Source: Glandiceps talaboti (Eukaryota; Hemichordata; Enteropneusta; Spengelidae). Taken from it: 64,000 bases of DNA. Location: the NCBI RefSeq assembly GCF_964340395.1, contig NC_135569.1, positions 17,990,257 to 18,054,256 on the forward strand, read 5' to 3'. Shown here piece by piece: positions 25,501 to 38,500 of this stretch. A program made the translations under genes and the position numbers. The notes under the pieces are model-generated. The model was given only the letters and a program-made list of their open reading frames with translations. It ran no database searches and was not told where the DNA came from. Numbering within the stretch: position 1 is the first letter of the stretch; each line of letters opens with the position of its first letter.

Positions 25501-28500
25501 AAGAAAATGGTATGGAAGGAGCATATGGAGGGCATAATGAATGTGGAAAATGCATGGGACGGGTTAGCTGAAGCTAACCCAATTGAGGGACCAGTAAAAT
25601 TGTTTGATAGGAAAGAAATAGACCAAGCTCTGAAGAACATGAGAAATGGAAAGGCAGGTGGTCCATCTGGAATAACAAAAGAGTATTTGATGGCATCGGA
25701 TCATGGTTGGCAAGTATTGGTGGAGGTGGCGAATAAAATTTTGGAAGGGAGTAGTATACCAGAGGAGTGGAAGTGCAGCATCCTGGTGCCGATCTTTAAA
25801 GGAAAAGGTAATCCAATGGAATGTGGGTCTTATAGAGGAGTGAAGCTGTTGGAGCATGGAATGAAAGTAGTGGAAAGGGCAATTGAAAGCAGACTGAGGG
25901 CAATAGTCAAGATCGATTGAATGCAATATGGTTTTATGCCAGGGAGGGGCACAACTGATGCAATATTTATTGTAAGAAGAGTGCAGGAGCGTTACCTGGA
26001 GAAACGGAAGAAGCTGTGGATGTGTTTTGTAGACTTGGAGAAAGCCTTTGATCGAGTGCCACGGAGTGTGATAGAGTGGGCTTTGAGAAAGAGAATGGTA
26101 CCGGAAGTGTTGGTTAGAGCGGTTATGAAGCTGTACGAGAATGCAAAGACCAGAGTCAGAGTGGGATCAGGGTTGTCTGATGAATTTAGGGTAGGAGTGG
26201 GTGTACATCAGGGGTCAGCACTTTCGCCACTTCTGTTTGCAGTAGTTGTAGATGTGCTGTCTGAAGAGGTGCGAAAGGGGGAGTTGTTCGAGCTTCTCTA
26301 TGCAGATGACCTGGTGTTGATCGCAGAGTCCATGGAGGAACTGGAGAGGCTATTTACTGCTTGGAGATGTGCTTTCGAAGGAAAGGGTCTGAAAGTGAAC
26401 ATGGGAAAGACGAAGATCATGGAGTGTGCAGCAGGCAATGAAGTCAGGGCAAAAGCAAAGATTGACCCATGTGGGATTTGTCATAGGAGAGTAATGAGAA
26501 ATTCGATACTGTGTACGAAGTGCAGGAAATGGATTCATGGAAGGTGTGCAGGAGTAAGGAGAGTGACAAGTGTGATGGCAACAGATTATGAGTGTTGGAA
26601 ATGCCTACGAGGCGGAGAGTTTATTGGTGATAACCCGGAGCATGCAAGTGCTGTAAGTGAAAGGCTGCAGGAACTGGACCGAGTGAAAGAGTTCTGTTAT
26701 CTGGGTGATACCTTAGATGGTGCAGGAGGCAGTGAGCTTGCAGTGACAAAAAGAGTGGGACTGGGATGGAGGAAGTTCAGAGACCTTGAATCCATACTAT
26801 GTGGTTGTAGGCTAACTCTAGCAATGAAAGGTCGGATTTACAAGGCATGTGTGAGGCCGGTTATGACATATGCGGCAGAAACATGGGTGATGAGAGGGCG
26901 ACCAAAGCTGACATGGAGGAGTATGGTGGAAGGACAATGTAAACAGATTGGATTAAACATCAATGACTATGGGAACAGGCAGAGGTGGAGGAATGTGATT
27001 GCCACATGGAAAGAAGGACAGTTGGTGACCCCCCGTCAGGGGGAAGAAATCGACTTTAATTAATGATGATGAGTCAATGTTATGATTAAAGTTGTGGGGA
27101 TGTCTCAATAATGGAAACAGAGTCACAGTCAATGTTATGATTGTAGTTGTGGGGATGTCTCAATAATGGAAACAGAGTCGCAGTCAATGTTATGATTAAA
27201 GTTGTGGGGATGTCTCAATAATGGAAACAGAGTCGCAGTCAATGTTATGATTGTAGTTGTGGGGATGTCTCAATAATGGAAACAGAGTCGCAATCAATGT
27301 TATGATTAAAGTTGTGGGGATGTCTCAATAATGGAAACAGAGTCGCAATCAATGTTATGATTTGCGATGTTCCTCTATCTTGGTTTTCAATTGTCTTCTC
27401 AATTAGATTTACCAATATACACTTGATCACAGTCCTTACAAGGTACTTTGTATATCACACCACAGCCATGTTCAGGCATTTTCATATCCTTGAATGAGAC
27501 TAAAGTGTATTGTAGGGTGTTATGTAGTTTGACTGCTACTGAGATGTTGTGTTTCCTGTAGATCTAATACAGTTTCTTGACAATACATTGTACATAACAC
27601 TACTACAATTGGCTGATCATACTGCCACCTAGTTTAGTTGCTAGATGTCAGGCTTTCTTCTCAATGCTCTGTTTCTGCAAGGTGGCATATAATCGAGGCT
27701 GAATGCCCGATGTCCTATTTGGGCTATTGCCCTCAGTAGCGACTTCACCTTCACAGTGAGCAGAATAGCCTGAATCGTCTAGCAACAAGAATAACTGCCA
27801 CCTAGTGGTCAGCTGTAACCATGGAATTTGTCATTCTGATGAGGATCGTTGACCAAAAAAGATCCAAGCTCAAAACTTTGAACTGCTCGTGTGTTATAAC
27901 CTTTGTAAATTATTTGATCTAGCAAGATGATGAACATTTTTGGCCATTTAGTTTGATTTATATAGTCTTCAAGATGCATGATTGTGTTTTGGATTGTGAT
28001 GGAAGAAAAAAATCCTTTCTACAACGGCATATAGCCTTGTCTGAAATGTGGTACATGTCAATATTTGTTCTTGTCCCTGTTTCTTACATGAATTCTTTAA
28101 TATTACTTATTAGTTCAAACATAACTATACATATACATATACATGTATTACCTAGCTACCGCACTAGTTACAGAACATGTCATGTAAATGCTTGGCTGTT
28201 TCACAATCAATGCTTCACTTATATTGCAGTTTGGGGCAAAAGTGAACTTATTGACACTACAAATCACCACATCTCATCAGATTCCAGTTTCTATTATACA
28301 CTAGGTATGACCACCTAAAGTTCTCTAACATACCGGTGACTTTATTATACATATATTAATGCCCCTATACTAATGTTACATGTCTATTTTATGTGATATA
28401 GGAAACTCATTTAAAACGTACATTTAGGTTTACTTAACTTTTCGAAGCTTGGAAATATTACCTCAAAGGTTATGAATAACCTAAACATTGCCTTAGTATC

Positions 28501-30147
28501 TCAAGCAAAAAACTCCATATCTGCCAGGGGGAAAACCCCAAGGACTTCCTCACCCCCAGAGGTCACTCATGCACTCAACCAACAATCAGATGTACCAACA
28601 ACCTTTTTACTGTCATAATGGTATTAAACTTTGCTTAAATATTTTCACCCTATTCTAATTTGAGATGATATTGTCTTTTCAAGATGTGAAATGTTTGCCA
28701 AGATAGTCTAAAATTGCCTTAATCTCCAAATCTCCCCTACCAATGACACTACCATTAGATGTGCTGACCTACATGTATATAATGATGCCATTTAACTTTT
28801 TAAGAACATATTTCAACCCTTAGTGTAAGTTATAAAGAATAGTTTCTGATACTTGCTGTCTTGTACAGCATGGATTAAGTTATTGCTTGAAGGGTCTAAA
28901 TAGCGTAAATATTGGCTATAAGAGTAAAAATCCTTCAGGGCTTCTAGAGGGAGACCCCCTCAGACCCATGACTACACAGGGTAAATATGCATGAGGTGGA
29001 CATATCCCAGTCTCAAGCTCTTCCCCTCTTACTGTCAAGATGCTATCAAAGTATATTTCAAAAGTATTTCAACCCTATGTAGTTGTTTTTTACATGTTGG
29101 TGTTGTCTTGTAAGGCTTGGAAATTATTGTCTGAAAGGGTCTGAATAGTCTCAAAATTGACTTTTCAGGGAAAAAACCTCCAGGGCTTCTAGGGGGAGAC
29201 CCCCTAGGACCCCCCCCCCCATGAGGTGTACACATCCCAGTCTCAAGATCTCTCCCCTACCTCTTACTGTCAAGATCCTATCAAACTATATTTCAAAAAT
29301 ATTTCAACCTTATGTAGTTGCTTTTTACATGTTGGTGCTGTCTTGTAAAGCTTGGAAATGATTTTCTAAAAATGTCTGAATAGTCTCAAAATTGACTTTT
29401 CAGAGTTAGAAACCTCCTGGGCTTCTAGGGGGAGACCCCCTAGGACCCCCCAGGCCCCCCATGACAGCTGTACATATTCCCTTCACAAGCTTTGCCCCTA
29501 CCTTTCACTGTCAAGATGCTATTAAACTCCTTTTCAAATATATTTACCCTGTGTAGTCAATAATTATAATTATGATAGTGCTAACCCGGGATCTTATAAA
29601 GTAGATGCAAGACAGTCAAGCAGTCCACACTGAGTCACGATCAAAAAATACCTATCACTCATGCGAATATCATATATGGGGGGGGGGGGGGTCATCATGT
29701 TTTAGAATTAAGTGATAGGGGGGTCAGCCTGTTTTGGGTTTTACAGATAGGGGGGGTCAGTGACTTTTTGTCGGGCCGATTTAAGAATCCACCGCCTCAA
29801 CCCCCCCCCCCCCCCCCCCAGGCTGGAGAAACTGACCGGTCCCTTATATGGAAATGGTCCTGTGTATAGAAATACAAACCCCAAGTCACTTGTGAAAGGT
29901 ATTCCACTGTTATAACTTTTTAATAGGTGTCAGATATATACTATTTGTTTTGTCTGTCAATGTATGCCTGTCCATGCAACTCACCAGTTAATGCCATTGA
30001 AAGATTTAGTTCATCACGTAAAATCTGAAGTACCTGTTTTACCCCATCAGCACCCTGGAAGAGAACAAGTGAGCTATTGGTCAGTATATACCATCGCTTT
30101 TTTAAGCACAACTGAACTAGGTTAAGTAGGGCTATAGGCATGGATAA

Positions 30148-30226
<79 letters not shown>

Positions 30227-32530
30227 CAAATGAAAATGATTGCATCAGAGACATGTGTTTTGGGTCAAAAAAGATGATTTGTGGTGTAAGAAAATGCTTT
30301 CACTCAGTCTAAAAATTAAAGGTTATTGTTTTATTGATTTTTTATGGGTTACTTCACATCTCAATGACAATGGCATCAAGATTAACCTCTGTTTAAGGTT
30401 GCTTGGAAACGCTGTTTTTAGCACAGTTGAATTAAATCACAGACAGTCTATGATTAAAACAGGTTCATTTATGCTACATACATGATAAAGTCTTGTTTGG
30501 GTCAAAAGTGTGTTATTTGGTTGAAAAACTAAAACTCAAAAATAACGTCAATGGTGTTGTAGCATAACTGTACAGTTTTAACAATGTTTATCCACCTGCT
30601 GATCTATGTAGGTGTTCATTTGCTGAATAATTATCCATTTGCCTATCTAACACTGTTGTTATCTTTGCAATATATGTGATCATATGGCTGTTGCTATGGG
30701 CATGGTCTTGTTGCTAGGCACATTTACATACATGTTTTGAATGTTTATTCATGTCTATTAATCCCTGTTATCTTTGCAATATATGTGATCATTTGGCTGT
30801 TGCTATGGGCGTGGTCTTGTTGCTAGGCATATTTGCATACACTTTTTGAATATTTGTTCACTTGTCTGAGAATTCATGTTGTTATCTTTGTGAATTTGGC
30901 TGTTGCTATGGGTGTGGTTCATGGTGGCTAGGGATATTTGCATACATTTTTTGAATGGTTACTCACTTGCCTACCTGCTGATGTTATTTAATCAAAATAT
31001 ACTGCCATTTGGTTGTTGCTAAGGGCGTGGTCATGGTTGCTAGGGCATTTGTGCCAAAATGTTTATAAGAAATTTTACAGAATAACACTTCAGTCTCACT
31101 GACAAATACTTTTAGAAATAAATTTTTGACCAAAATTCACATTTTCACACCTAATTTGCATATCACTGATGAGAACATTATTTGCTTAATAATTCTTCAT
31201 CTATACACCCCTAGATGCATCCTCATTAAATTTCAGCTCAATCTGCTCAATAGTTCTGGAATTTAAGATTTTTGACCAAAAAAACACTTTTAGCCCTAAT
31301 TTTCATATCACTGATGGGATCATCATCAACAATTCTTAATCTAAACACCCTTGAGAATTTTCCCACCAAATTTCAGACTGATCTGCCCAGTAGTTTTTGA
31401 GTTTAAGTTTTTTGACAAAAATCATTTTGTAACTCAAATCACGTATCGGTAGTAAGATCATTTTGATTTGAACAATTTCTCAACTATACACACAAGGAAA
31501 TACATTGAAAATGACAAGTCCCCGCTATGATTGGGTTTTAAGGAACTGGCAGTTTATGTTGTCATTTCAAACCTGGTTAATGTTGTTTGGCCTCATATGG
31601 TTGTTTTTGATATCACTACTCTGTTCAAGCATGTCTGAGTTATGGCTTTGGACATTAAAACTGCGCCAACAAAATGGCTGCCAGGCAACCATATTGAATT
31701 GTATCACGACTAAAATGGATATGCACATGTATGTCATAGAACACTGTGCTAATACCAACTTTGAATGAGATCTATTCAAGCATGTCTGAGTTATGGCTTT
31801 GGACAGGGAAAATTCGCAAACAAAATGGCTGCCAGGCAACCATATCGGATTGTATCACGACGAAAATGGATATGCACATGTATGTCATAGAACACTGTGC
31901 TAATATCAACTTTGAATGAGATCTGTTCAAGCATGTCTGAGTTATGGCTTTGGACATGGAAAATTCGCAAACAAAATGGCTGCCAGGCAGCCATATTGGA
32001 TCGTATCATGATAACAATGAACATGCACATGTATGTCATAGAACACTGTCCTAATACCAACTTTGAATGAGATCTATTCAAGCATGTCTGAGTTATGGCT
32101 TTGGACATGGAAAATTTGCAAATAAAATGGCTGCCAGGCAGCCACATCGGATTGTATCACAACAACATTGAATATGCACATATATGTCATAGAACACTGT
32201 CCTAATACCAACTTTGAATGAGATCTGTTCAAGCATGTCTGAGTTATGGCTTTGGACAGGGAAAATTCGCAAACAAAATGGCTGCTAGGCGGCCATATTG
32301 GATCGTATCATAAAACAAATTGACGTGCATATGTATGCCATAGCATGTTGTCCCTGTACCAAGTTTGAAAAAAATTGGTCCAGGCATCTCCAAGGAACGG
32401 CTGCAGATGGGCGGACAGACACACGGACAGACGGAACCCAATCCATAAGTCCCCGTCCGGACTTCGTCCAGCGGGGACTAAATATCATGGCAATCAGTCC
32501 AGCAGTTTTTGACTTTAAGTTGTTTACACA

Positions 32531-32584
<54 letters not shown>

Positions 32585-35500
32585 GACAGACGGACAGACA
32601 GACACTTTGCCATGTCTATAGCACTACTGAACTTTATTAGTTCAGTTCTGCTAAAAAATAGTGGGCAGATCGGTCTGAAATTTGGTGGGAACATTTTTTG
32701 GGGTATTTAGATTAAGCACTGTTCAGGACATAAAGATCCCATCTGTGATATACAAAGTAGTTATAGAAATGTGTCTTTTTGGTCAAAAATCTTTAATTCC
32801 ATAACTACTCAGCAGATTAGGCAGAAATTTGGTGGGGATTAATCTATGGGTGTATATATGAAGAAATATTAAGCATATAATCATCAGTAATGTGGAAATT
32901 AGGTGTAAAAATGTGGATTTTGGTCAAAAACATATCTCAAAAAGTACGAGAAATTTTTTTTGACACAATTGGCCCTAGCAACCATGACTATACCCTTAGC
33001 AACAACCAAATGGCAGTATCTTTTGGTCATATAACATCATCATCTGGTAGGCAAGTGAGTGAACATTCAAAAGATGTATGCAAATATCCCTAACAACCAT
33101 GGCCATGCCCATGCCCATAACAACAGCCAAACAGTGGTGTATTTCACAAAGAAAACAACAGGGATTAATAGACAAATGAATAAACAATCAAAAAATACAT
33201 GTAAATGTGCCTAGCAACAATACCATACCCATAGCAACAGCCAAATGATTGTGCATATTGCAAAGATAACAACAGGGTTGGATAGGCAACTGGATAGTCA
33301 TTCAGCAAATGAACACTTATACCTAGCATGGATCAGCATGTGGGTAAACATTTAAAACTAGCACAATGGCATTGTAGCACAACTGTACAGTTTTAAAAAA
33401 ATGTATATTCACATGGTGAGCCATCATGCTAGGTATACATGTTCATTTACTGATGACTATCAAGTTGCCTATCCAACCCGGTTGTAATCTTTGCAATTCA
33501 TTTGACTGTTATTATGGGCGTGGTCTTGTTGCTAGACATATTTGCATACATTTTTTGAAACATCTCATCAAATTTCAGTCCCACTGACGAAGAACTTTTT
33601 GAGTTACAAATTTTTACCAAAATTCACATTTTTACACCTAATTTGCATATCACTCACAAGATCATTATATGCTTAATACTTCTTCATGTATACCCCCCCC
33701 CCCCCCCCCCCCCCCGATGCAGTCCAATCTGGAGAGAAGATTTGGAATTAATTGACTAAAAAGATACATTTTAAACCCTAATTTGCATATTGCAGTTGGA
33801 ATCATCATGTCATGAACAAATCATAATTTACACCCCTAAAGAACGTTCCTACCAAATTTCAGGCCATTCTGCTCAATAGTTTTGGTGTTTAAGTTTTTTA
33901 CCAAAAATAACATTTTTTGAACCAAAACGCACATCTCTGATGCAATCACTTTCATTTGAACAATTTTCCATCTAGACACCCTAAGTAATGTCCCCACCAA
34001 ACACACACACACACACACACACACATTTCTCGGTGCCTACAGCACTACTGAACCTAGTGAACAGGGGAGGTTGGTAGAGAGTACAGGTGTGTTACAATAT
34101 TGAAATAGAGGGGAGGTTGGTAGAGAGTACAGGTGTGTTACATTATTAAACAAGTCATTGAGAATGACATAGTCCCCGCTATGATTGGGTTTTAAGGAAT
34201 TATCACTACTCTGATCACGCAACAACACTTGTGAACCTAAATCAAACAGACTTAGGTATGTTGTGTCTGTTTGTTGGACATGGAACATGCCTACAACAAT
34301 AAAGGATGGGTCGGGTATGGGGGATCGTATCACAACGAAAATGGATATGCACATGTATGTCATAGAACTCTGTCCTAATACCAACTTTGAATGAGATCTG
34401 TTCAAGCATGCCTGAGTTATGGCTTTGGACATAGAAAAATCACAAACAAAATGGCTGCCAGGCAGCCATATTGGATCGTATCACAATGAAAATGGATATG
34501 CACATGTATGTCATAGAACACTGTCCTAATACCAATTTTGAATGAGATCTGTTCAAGCATGTCTGAGTTGTGGCTTTAGACAGGGAAAATTCGCAAACAA
34601 AATGGCATATCATAAAACAAATTGACGTGCATATGTATGCCATAGCATGTTGCCCCTGTACCAAGTTTGAAAAAAAATCGGTACAGGCATCTCCAAGAAA
34701 CGGCTGCGGACGGACGGACGCACGGACGGACGCACGGACGGACAGACAGAACCCAATCCATAAGTCCCCGTTCTGGACTTCGTCCGCGGGGACTAAATAG
34801 AGGGGAGGTTGGTAGAGAGTACAGGTGTGTTACATTATTGAAATAGAGGGGAGGTTGGTAGAGAGTACAGGTGTGTTACATTATTGATATAGAGGGGAGG
34901 TTGGTAGAGAGTACAGGTGTGTTACATTATTGAAATAGCGGGGAGGTTGGTAGAGAGTACAGGTGTGTTACATTATTGAAATAGAGGGGAGGTTGGTAGA
35001 GAGTACAGGTTTGGTGCATTATTGACATAGAGGGGAGGTTGGTAGAGAGTACAGGTGTGTTACATTATTGACATAGAGGGGAGGCTGGTAGAGAGTACAG
35101 GTGTGTTACATTATTGAAATAGCAGGGAGGTTGGTAGAGAGTACAGGTGTGTTACATTATTGAAATAGAGGGGAGGTTGGTAGAGAGTACAGGTGTGTTG
35201 CATTATTGACATAGAGGGGAGGTTGGTAGAGAGTACAGGTGTGTTACATTATTGACATAGAGGGGAGGCTGGTAGAGAGTACAGGTGTGTTACATTATTG
35301 AAATAGAGGGGAGGTTGGTAGAGAGTACAGGTGTGTTACATTATTGACATAGAGGGGAGGTTGGTAGAGAGTACAGGTGTGTTACATTATTGAAATAGAG
35401 GGGGGTTGGTAGAGAGTACAGGTGTGTTACATTATTGAAATAGAGGGGTGTTGGTAGAGAGTACAAGTGTGTTACATTATTGACATAGAGGGGAGGTTGG

Positions 35501-38500
35501 TAGAGAGTACAGGTGTGTTACATTATTGATCAAGTCATTGAGAATGACATAGTTCCCGCTATGATTGGGTTTTAAGGAACTGGCAGTTTATGTTGTCATT
35601 TTCTTGATATCACTACTCTGATCATGCAACAACACTTGTGAACCTAAATCAAACAGACTTAGAAATGTTGTGTCTGCTCGTTGGACATGGAGCATGCCTA
35701 CTCATGTTATCTCCTCGTTGGACATGGGACATGCCTACTCTTCAAGATGACGTGATGGAATAAACCATTCAACAATAAAGGATGGGTCGGGTATGGGGGT
35801 GGGGGTGGGCTGTTCAAGCATGTCTGAGTTATGGCTTTGGACATGAAAACTGCGCCAACAAAATTGACATAGAGGGGAGGTTAGCAGATAGAACAGGTGT
35901 TTTATATTCACATTCATATAGCACTGTTGTAGAAAACTTAACATTGTCCATTTCTTTGCTTTTTATTTTTTGTACCACAAATGCTTTGTTTTAGCGTATG
36001 CCCCATGAGTCTTTTGGCAACACAATGCTTTGTTTTAGTGTATGCCCCTGTGTGTCTTTGGGTAAACACAAATGCTTTGTTTTAGCTAATTACTTCACTA
36101 ATTATTCCCTGGACACTGTGTGTCTCTGGGCAACATACGAATTTCTGAAATCATAATAAATGTTGTATAATTGTGTACATTGGTCAAGGTATAATTTATT
36201 AGAATTCCTGACAAATGGAGGAACACAGACAGACAATATTGTAATATTAATTTCTGATTTAAAACGAATTATAAAAGACGGTATATCGTCTTTTTACATT
36301 ATAAGCTGTAATCCTTTCCTAAACATGTTTTTCTTTTAACTTTAATATGAAATATGTAAAGACTCCATTTTCACTTTGTCAGAGTGATTACACATGTCAT
36401 TGATATCAGATGATCACGTGTTAGTCATTCTCCATAGTAACACAATATGTACACTACTAAGTTAATGTGTTTGGGTATGAAACCTACCTTATACGCTAGT
36501 CCAAAAATCACAGGCCGACCAACAAATACTGCCTTTGCACCTAAAGCCAATGCTTTCAATACATCGGTCCCTGTTCTCACACCACCATCTATGTAAACTT
36601 CAAGTTTATTGCCAACAGCTTTGACGACATCTGGTAAGACATCTATCTACAGTGTCAATGAACACGGAATTGAAAACTCTACAAGTCTGGTTAACATTCC
36701 CTCTACATTGAATTGAAAACTCTACAAGTCTGGTTAACATTCCCTCTACATTGAATTGAAAACTCTACAAGTCTGGTTAACATTCCCAGGTTTACATTGA
36801 ATTGAAAACTCTACAAGTCTGGTTAACATTCCCTCTACATTGAATTGAAAACTCTACAAGTCTGGTTAACATTCCCTCTACACTGAATTGAAAACTCTAC
36901 AAGTCTGGTTAACATTCCCAGGTTTACATTGAATTGAAAACTCTACAAGTCTGGTTAACATTCCCTCTACATTGAATTGAAAACTCTACAAGTCTGGTTA
37001 ACATTCCCTCTACACTGAATTGAAAACTCTACAAGTCTGGTTAACATTCCCAGGTTTACATTGAATTGAAAACTCTACAAGTCTGGTTAACATTCCCTCT
37101 ACACTGAATTGAAAACTCTACAAGTCTGGTTAACATTCCCAGGTTTACATTGAATTGAAAACTCTACAAGTCTGGTTAACATTCCCTCTACATTGAATTG
37201 AAAACTCTACAAGTCTGGTTAACATTCCCTCTACACTGAATTGAAAACTCTGCAATTCCCTCTACATTGAATAAACACTTGATCCTTAAATATATCATGT
37301 TCAATTTAATTCAATTCAATTCAAATCCTTTGTTGTCCATTTAAATTAAAACATACAATGGAAAATTTCCTTTTGGCAATTCTCAGATTTGATTCCTGTG
37401 TAACATGTTGTCAAAAGAGAGGACCTAAATTTAGAAAATTATCTTTTTACTGTAAACTTTCAATGATCCTAATTTATTAGTCCAAATTGTTTGGACAAAA
37501 CTGAAAAGGAAGTCTAATTAATAACCTTATTTCAATGGAAAAAATGAGTACATAAGTGACAACATGTAAATTATTATATTTGGGTATGCTGTCATAAACT
37601 CACCGTAGCTGATACCCCATCTAACTGTCTACCTCCATGATTTGAAACAATTATTCCCTGGACACCATGTTTGGCTGCCAAAACAGCATCCTCTACAGTC
37701 AAAATGCCTTTAAGTACTATCGGTAATGATGTCACAGACTGTAACCATGTGATATCTTCCCATGTAGCAGAAGGGTCACCATAGTCTAATTCTTCTGGAT
37801 GTTTGTTTTCAGACCCTGAAAGCTAACATAATATATGAAAGTAGTGTAAATTTCTTGCAACATTTGCTGTTTTGGTATTACTTACACTTTCCTTCCTACA
37901 GGATGATATACATACACTTTCCTTCCTACAGGATGATATACATTTTTCAGCTATTAATCAAAAGAATGGGGCATGTAACAATTGATACAAATATTTAATG
38001 TTTTAATATTGTATGTGAAGGCTTTATCAAAAAACTAAAAAGGATTTTGAGTTAGTTTTTTAAGGATTTTGAAAGACAACAACTTGTTTGTAAGCTTTAG
38101 CTTTCAGTGCCTAATATGACAATTCCAAACATTTGTACATAAGGCCAGTGACTATAGCTTTCTAGTGTCTGATATGACAATTGCAAACATTTGTACATAA
38201 GGCCAGTGACTATAGCTTTCTAGTGTCTGATATGACAATTGTAAACATTTGTACATAAGGCCAGTGATTATAGCTTTCTAGTGTCTGATATGACAATTGT
38301 AAACATTTGTACATAAGGCCAGTGACTATAGCTTTCTAGTGTCTGATATGACAATTGTAAACATTTGTACATAAGGCCAGTGACTATAGCTTTCTAGTGT
38401 CTGATATAACAATTGTAAACATTTGTACATAAGGCCAGTGACTATAGCTTTCTAGTGTCTGATATAACAATTGTAAACATTTGTACATAAAGGCCAGTGA

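Larger units (their letters stand above)
24326..27070 (+). mobile_element. LINE (non-LTR retrotransposon), 5'-truncated and defective
   Basis: APE-type non-LTR element inserted in the 55-bp array. One frame (frame 1) runs from the array to 27063 but is broken by TGA at 25918-25920. The first part (to 25917) holds the endonuclease: [29 protein letters not shown]. The second part holds the reverse transcriptase: [23 protein letters not shown] (motif A), [13 protein letters not shown] (motif B), LLYADDLVL (motif C). A PHD-like zinc finger follows ([24 protein letters not shown], about 26470-26610). The N terminus before [10 protein letters not shown] is missing (5' truncation). Near 26893 AETWVM jumps straight to RGRPKLTW, which looks like an internal deletion. 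The 3' end is a short TGATGATGA-like tail. No clear target duplication. I do not assign a clade. Confidence 0.93.
23035..27905 (-). mobile_element. Dead GIY-YIG retroelement (Penelope-like), flanked by inverted repeats
   Basis: The outer arms are inverted copies of each other: 23040-23160 and 27603-27632 plus 27794-27900 share TCATTCTGATGA, ACCACTAGGTGGC and TGATCAGCCAATTGTAG. Between them the minus strand keeps broken coding pieces. At 27600-27360 these are [18 protein letters not shown], a stop/frameshift, then [15 protein letters not shown]. At 23290-23160 they are [26 protein letters not shown] and ETVALNY. This is the order of a GIY-YIG endonuclease C terminus as found in Penelope-like reverse transcriptases. 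The middle has been replaced by a 55-bp tandem array, itself split by a LINE. The assignment rests on motif recognition. Confidence 0.7.

Noticed and set aside
25014-25926. Minus-strand open frames opposite the LINE
   Set aside because: Antisense shadows of the endonuclease/RT coding sequence; low-complexity Ser/Phe composition, no motifs.
27834-27890. Possible hammerhead ribozyme (CTGATGA followed by a GGATC...GATCC stem) in the retroelement arm
   Set aside because: Penelope-like elements can carry hammerheads, but the obligatory GAAA after stem II is absent (AAGCTCAAAAC instead), and the other arm lacks a proper stem too.
31505-32441. Several open frames of 60-118 codons in both strands (for example [14 protein letters not shown] repeats)
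   Set aside because: They repeat every 152 bp and come from the tandem units of element B, not from a gene.
36100-36116. 17-bp match (AATTATTCCCTGGACAC) between intron 5 and oxidase exon 4 (37649-37665)
   Set aside because: Striking, but similarity stops at both sides, and most of the match can be explained by the local 44-47 bp tandem repeat; too short to call an exon duplication.
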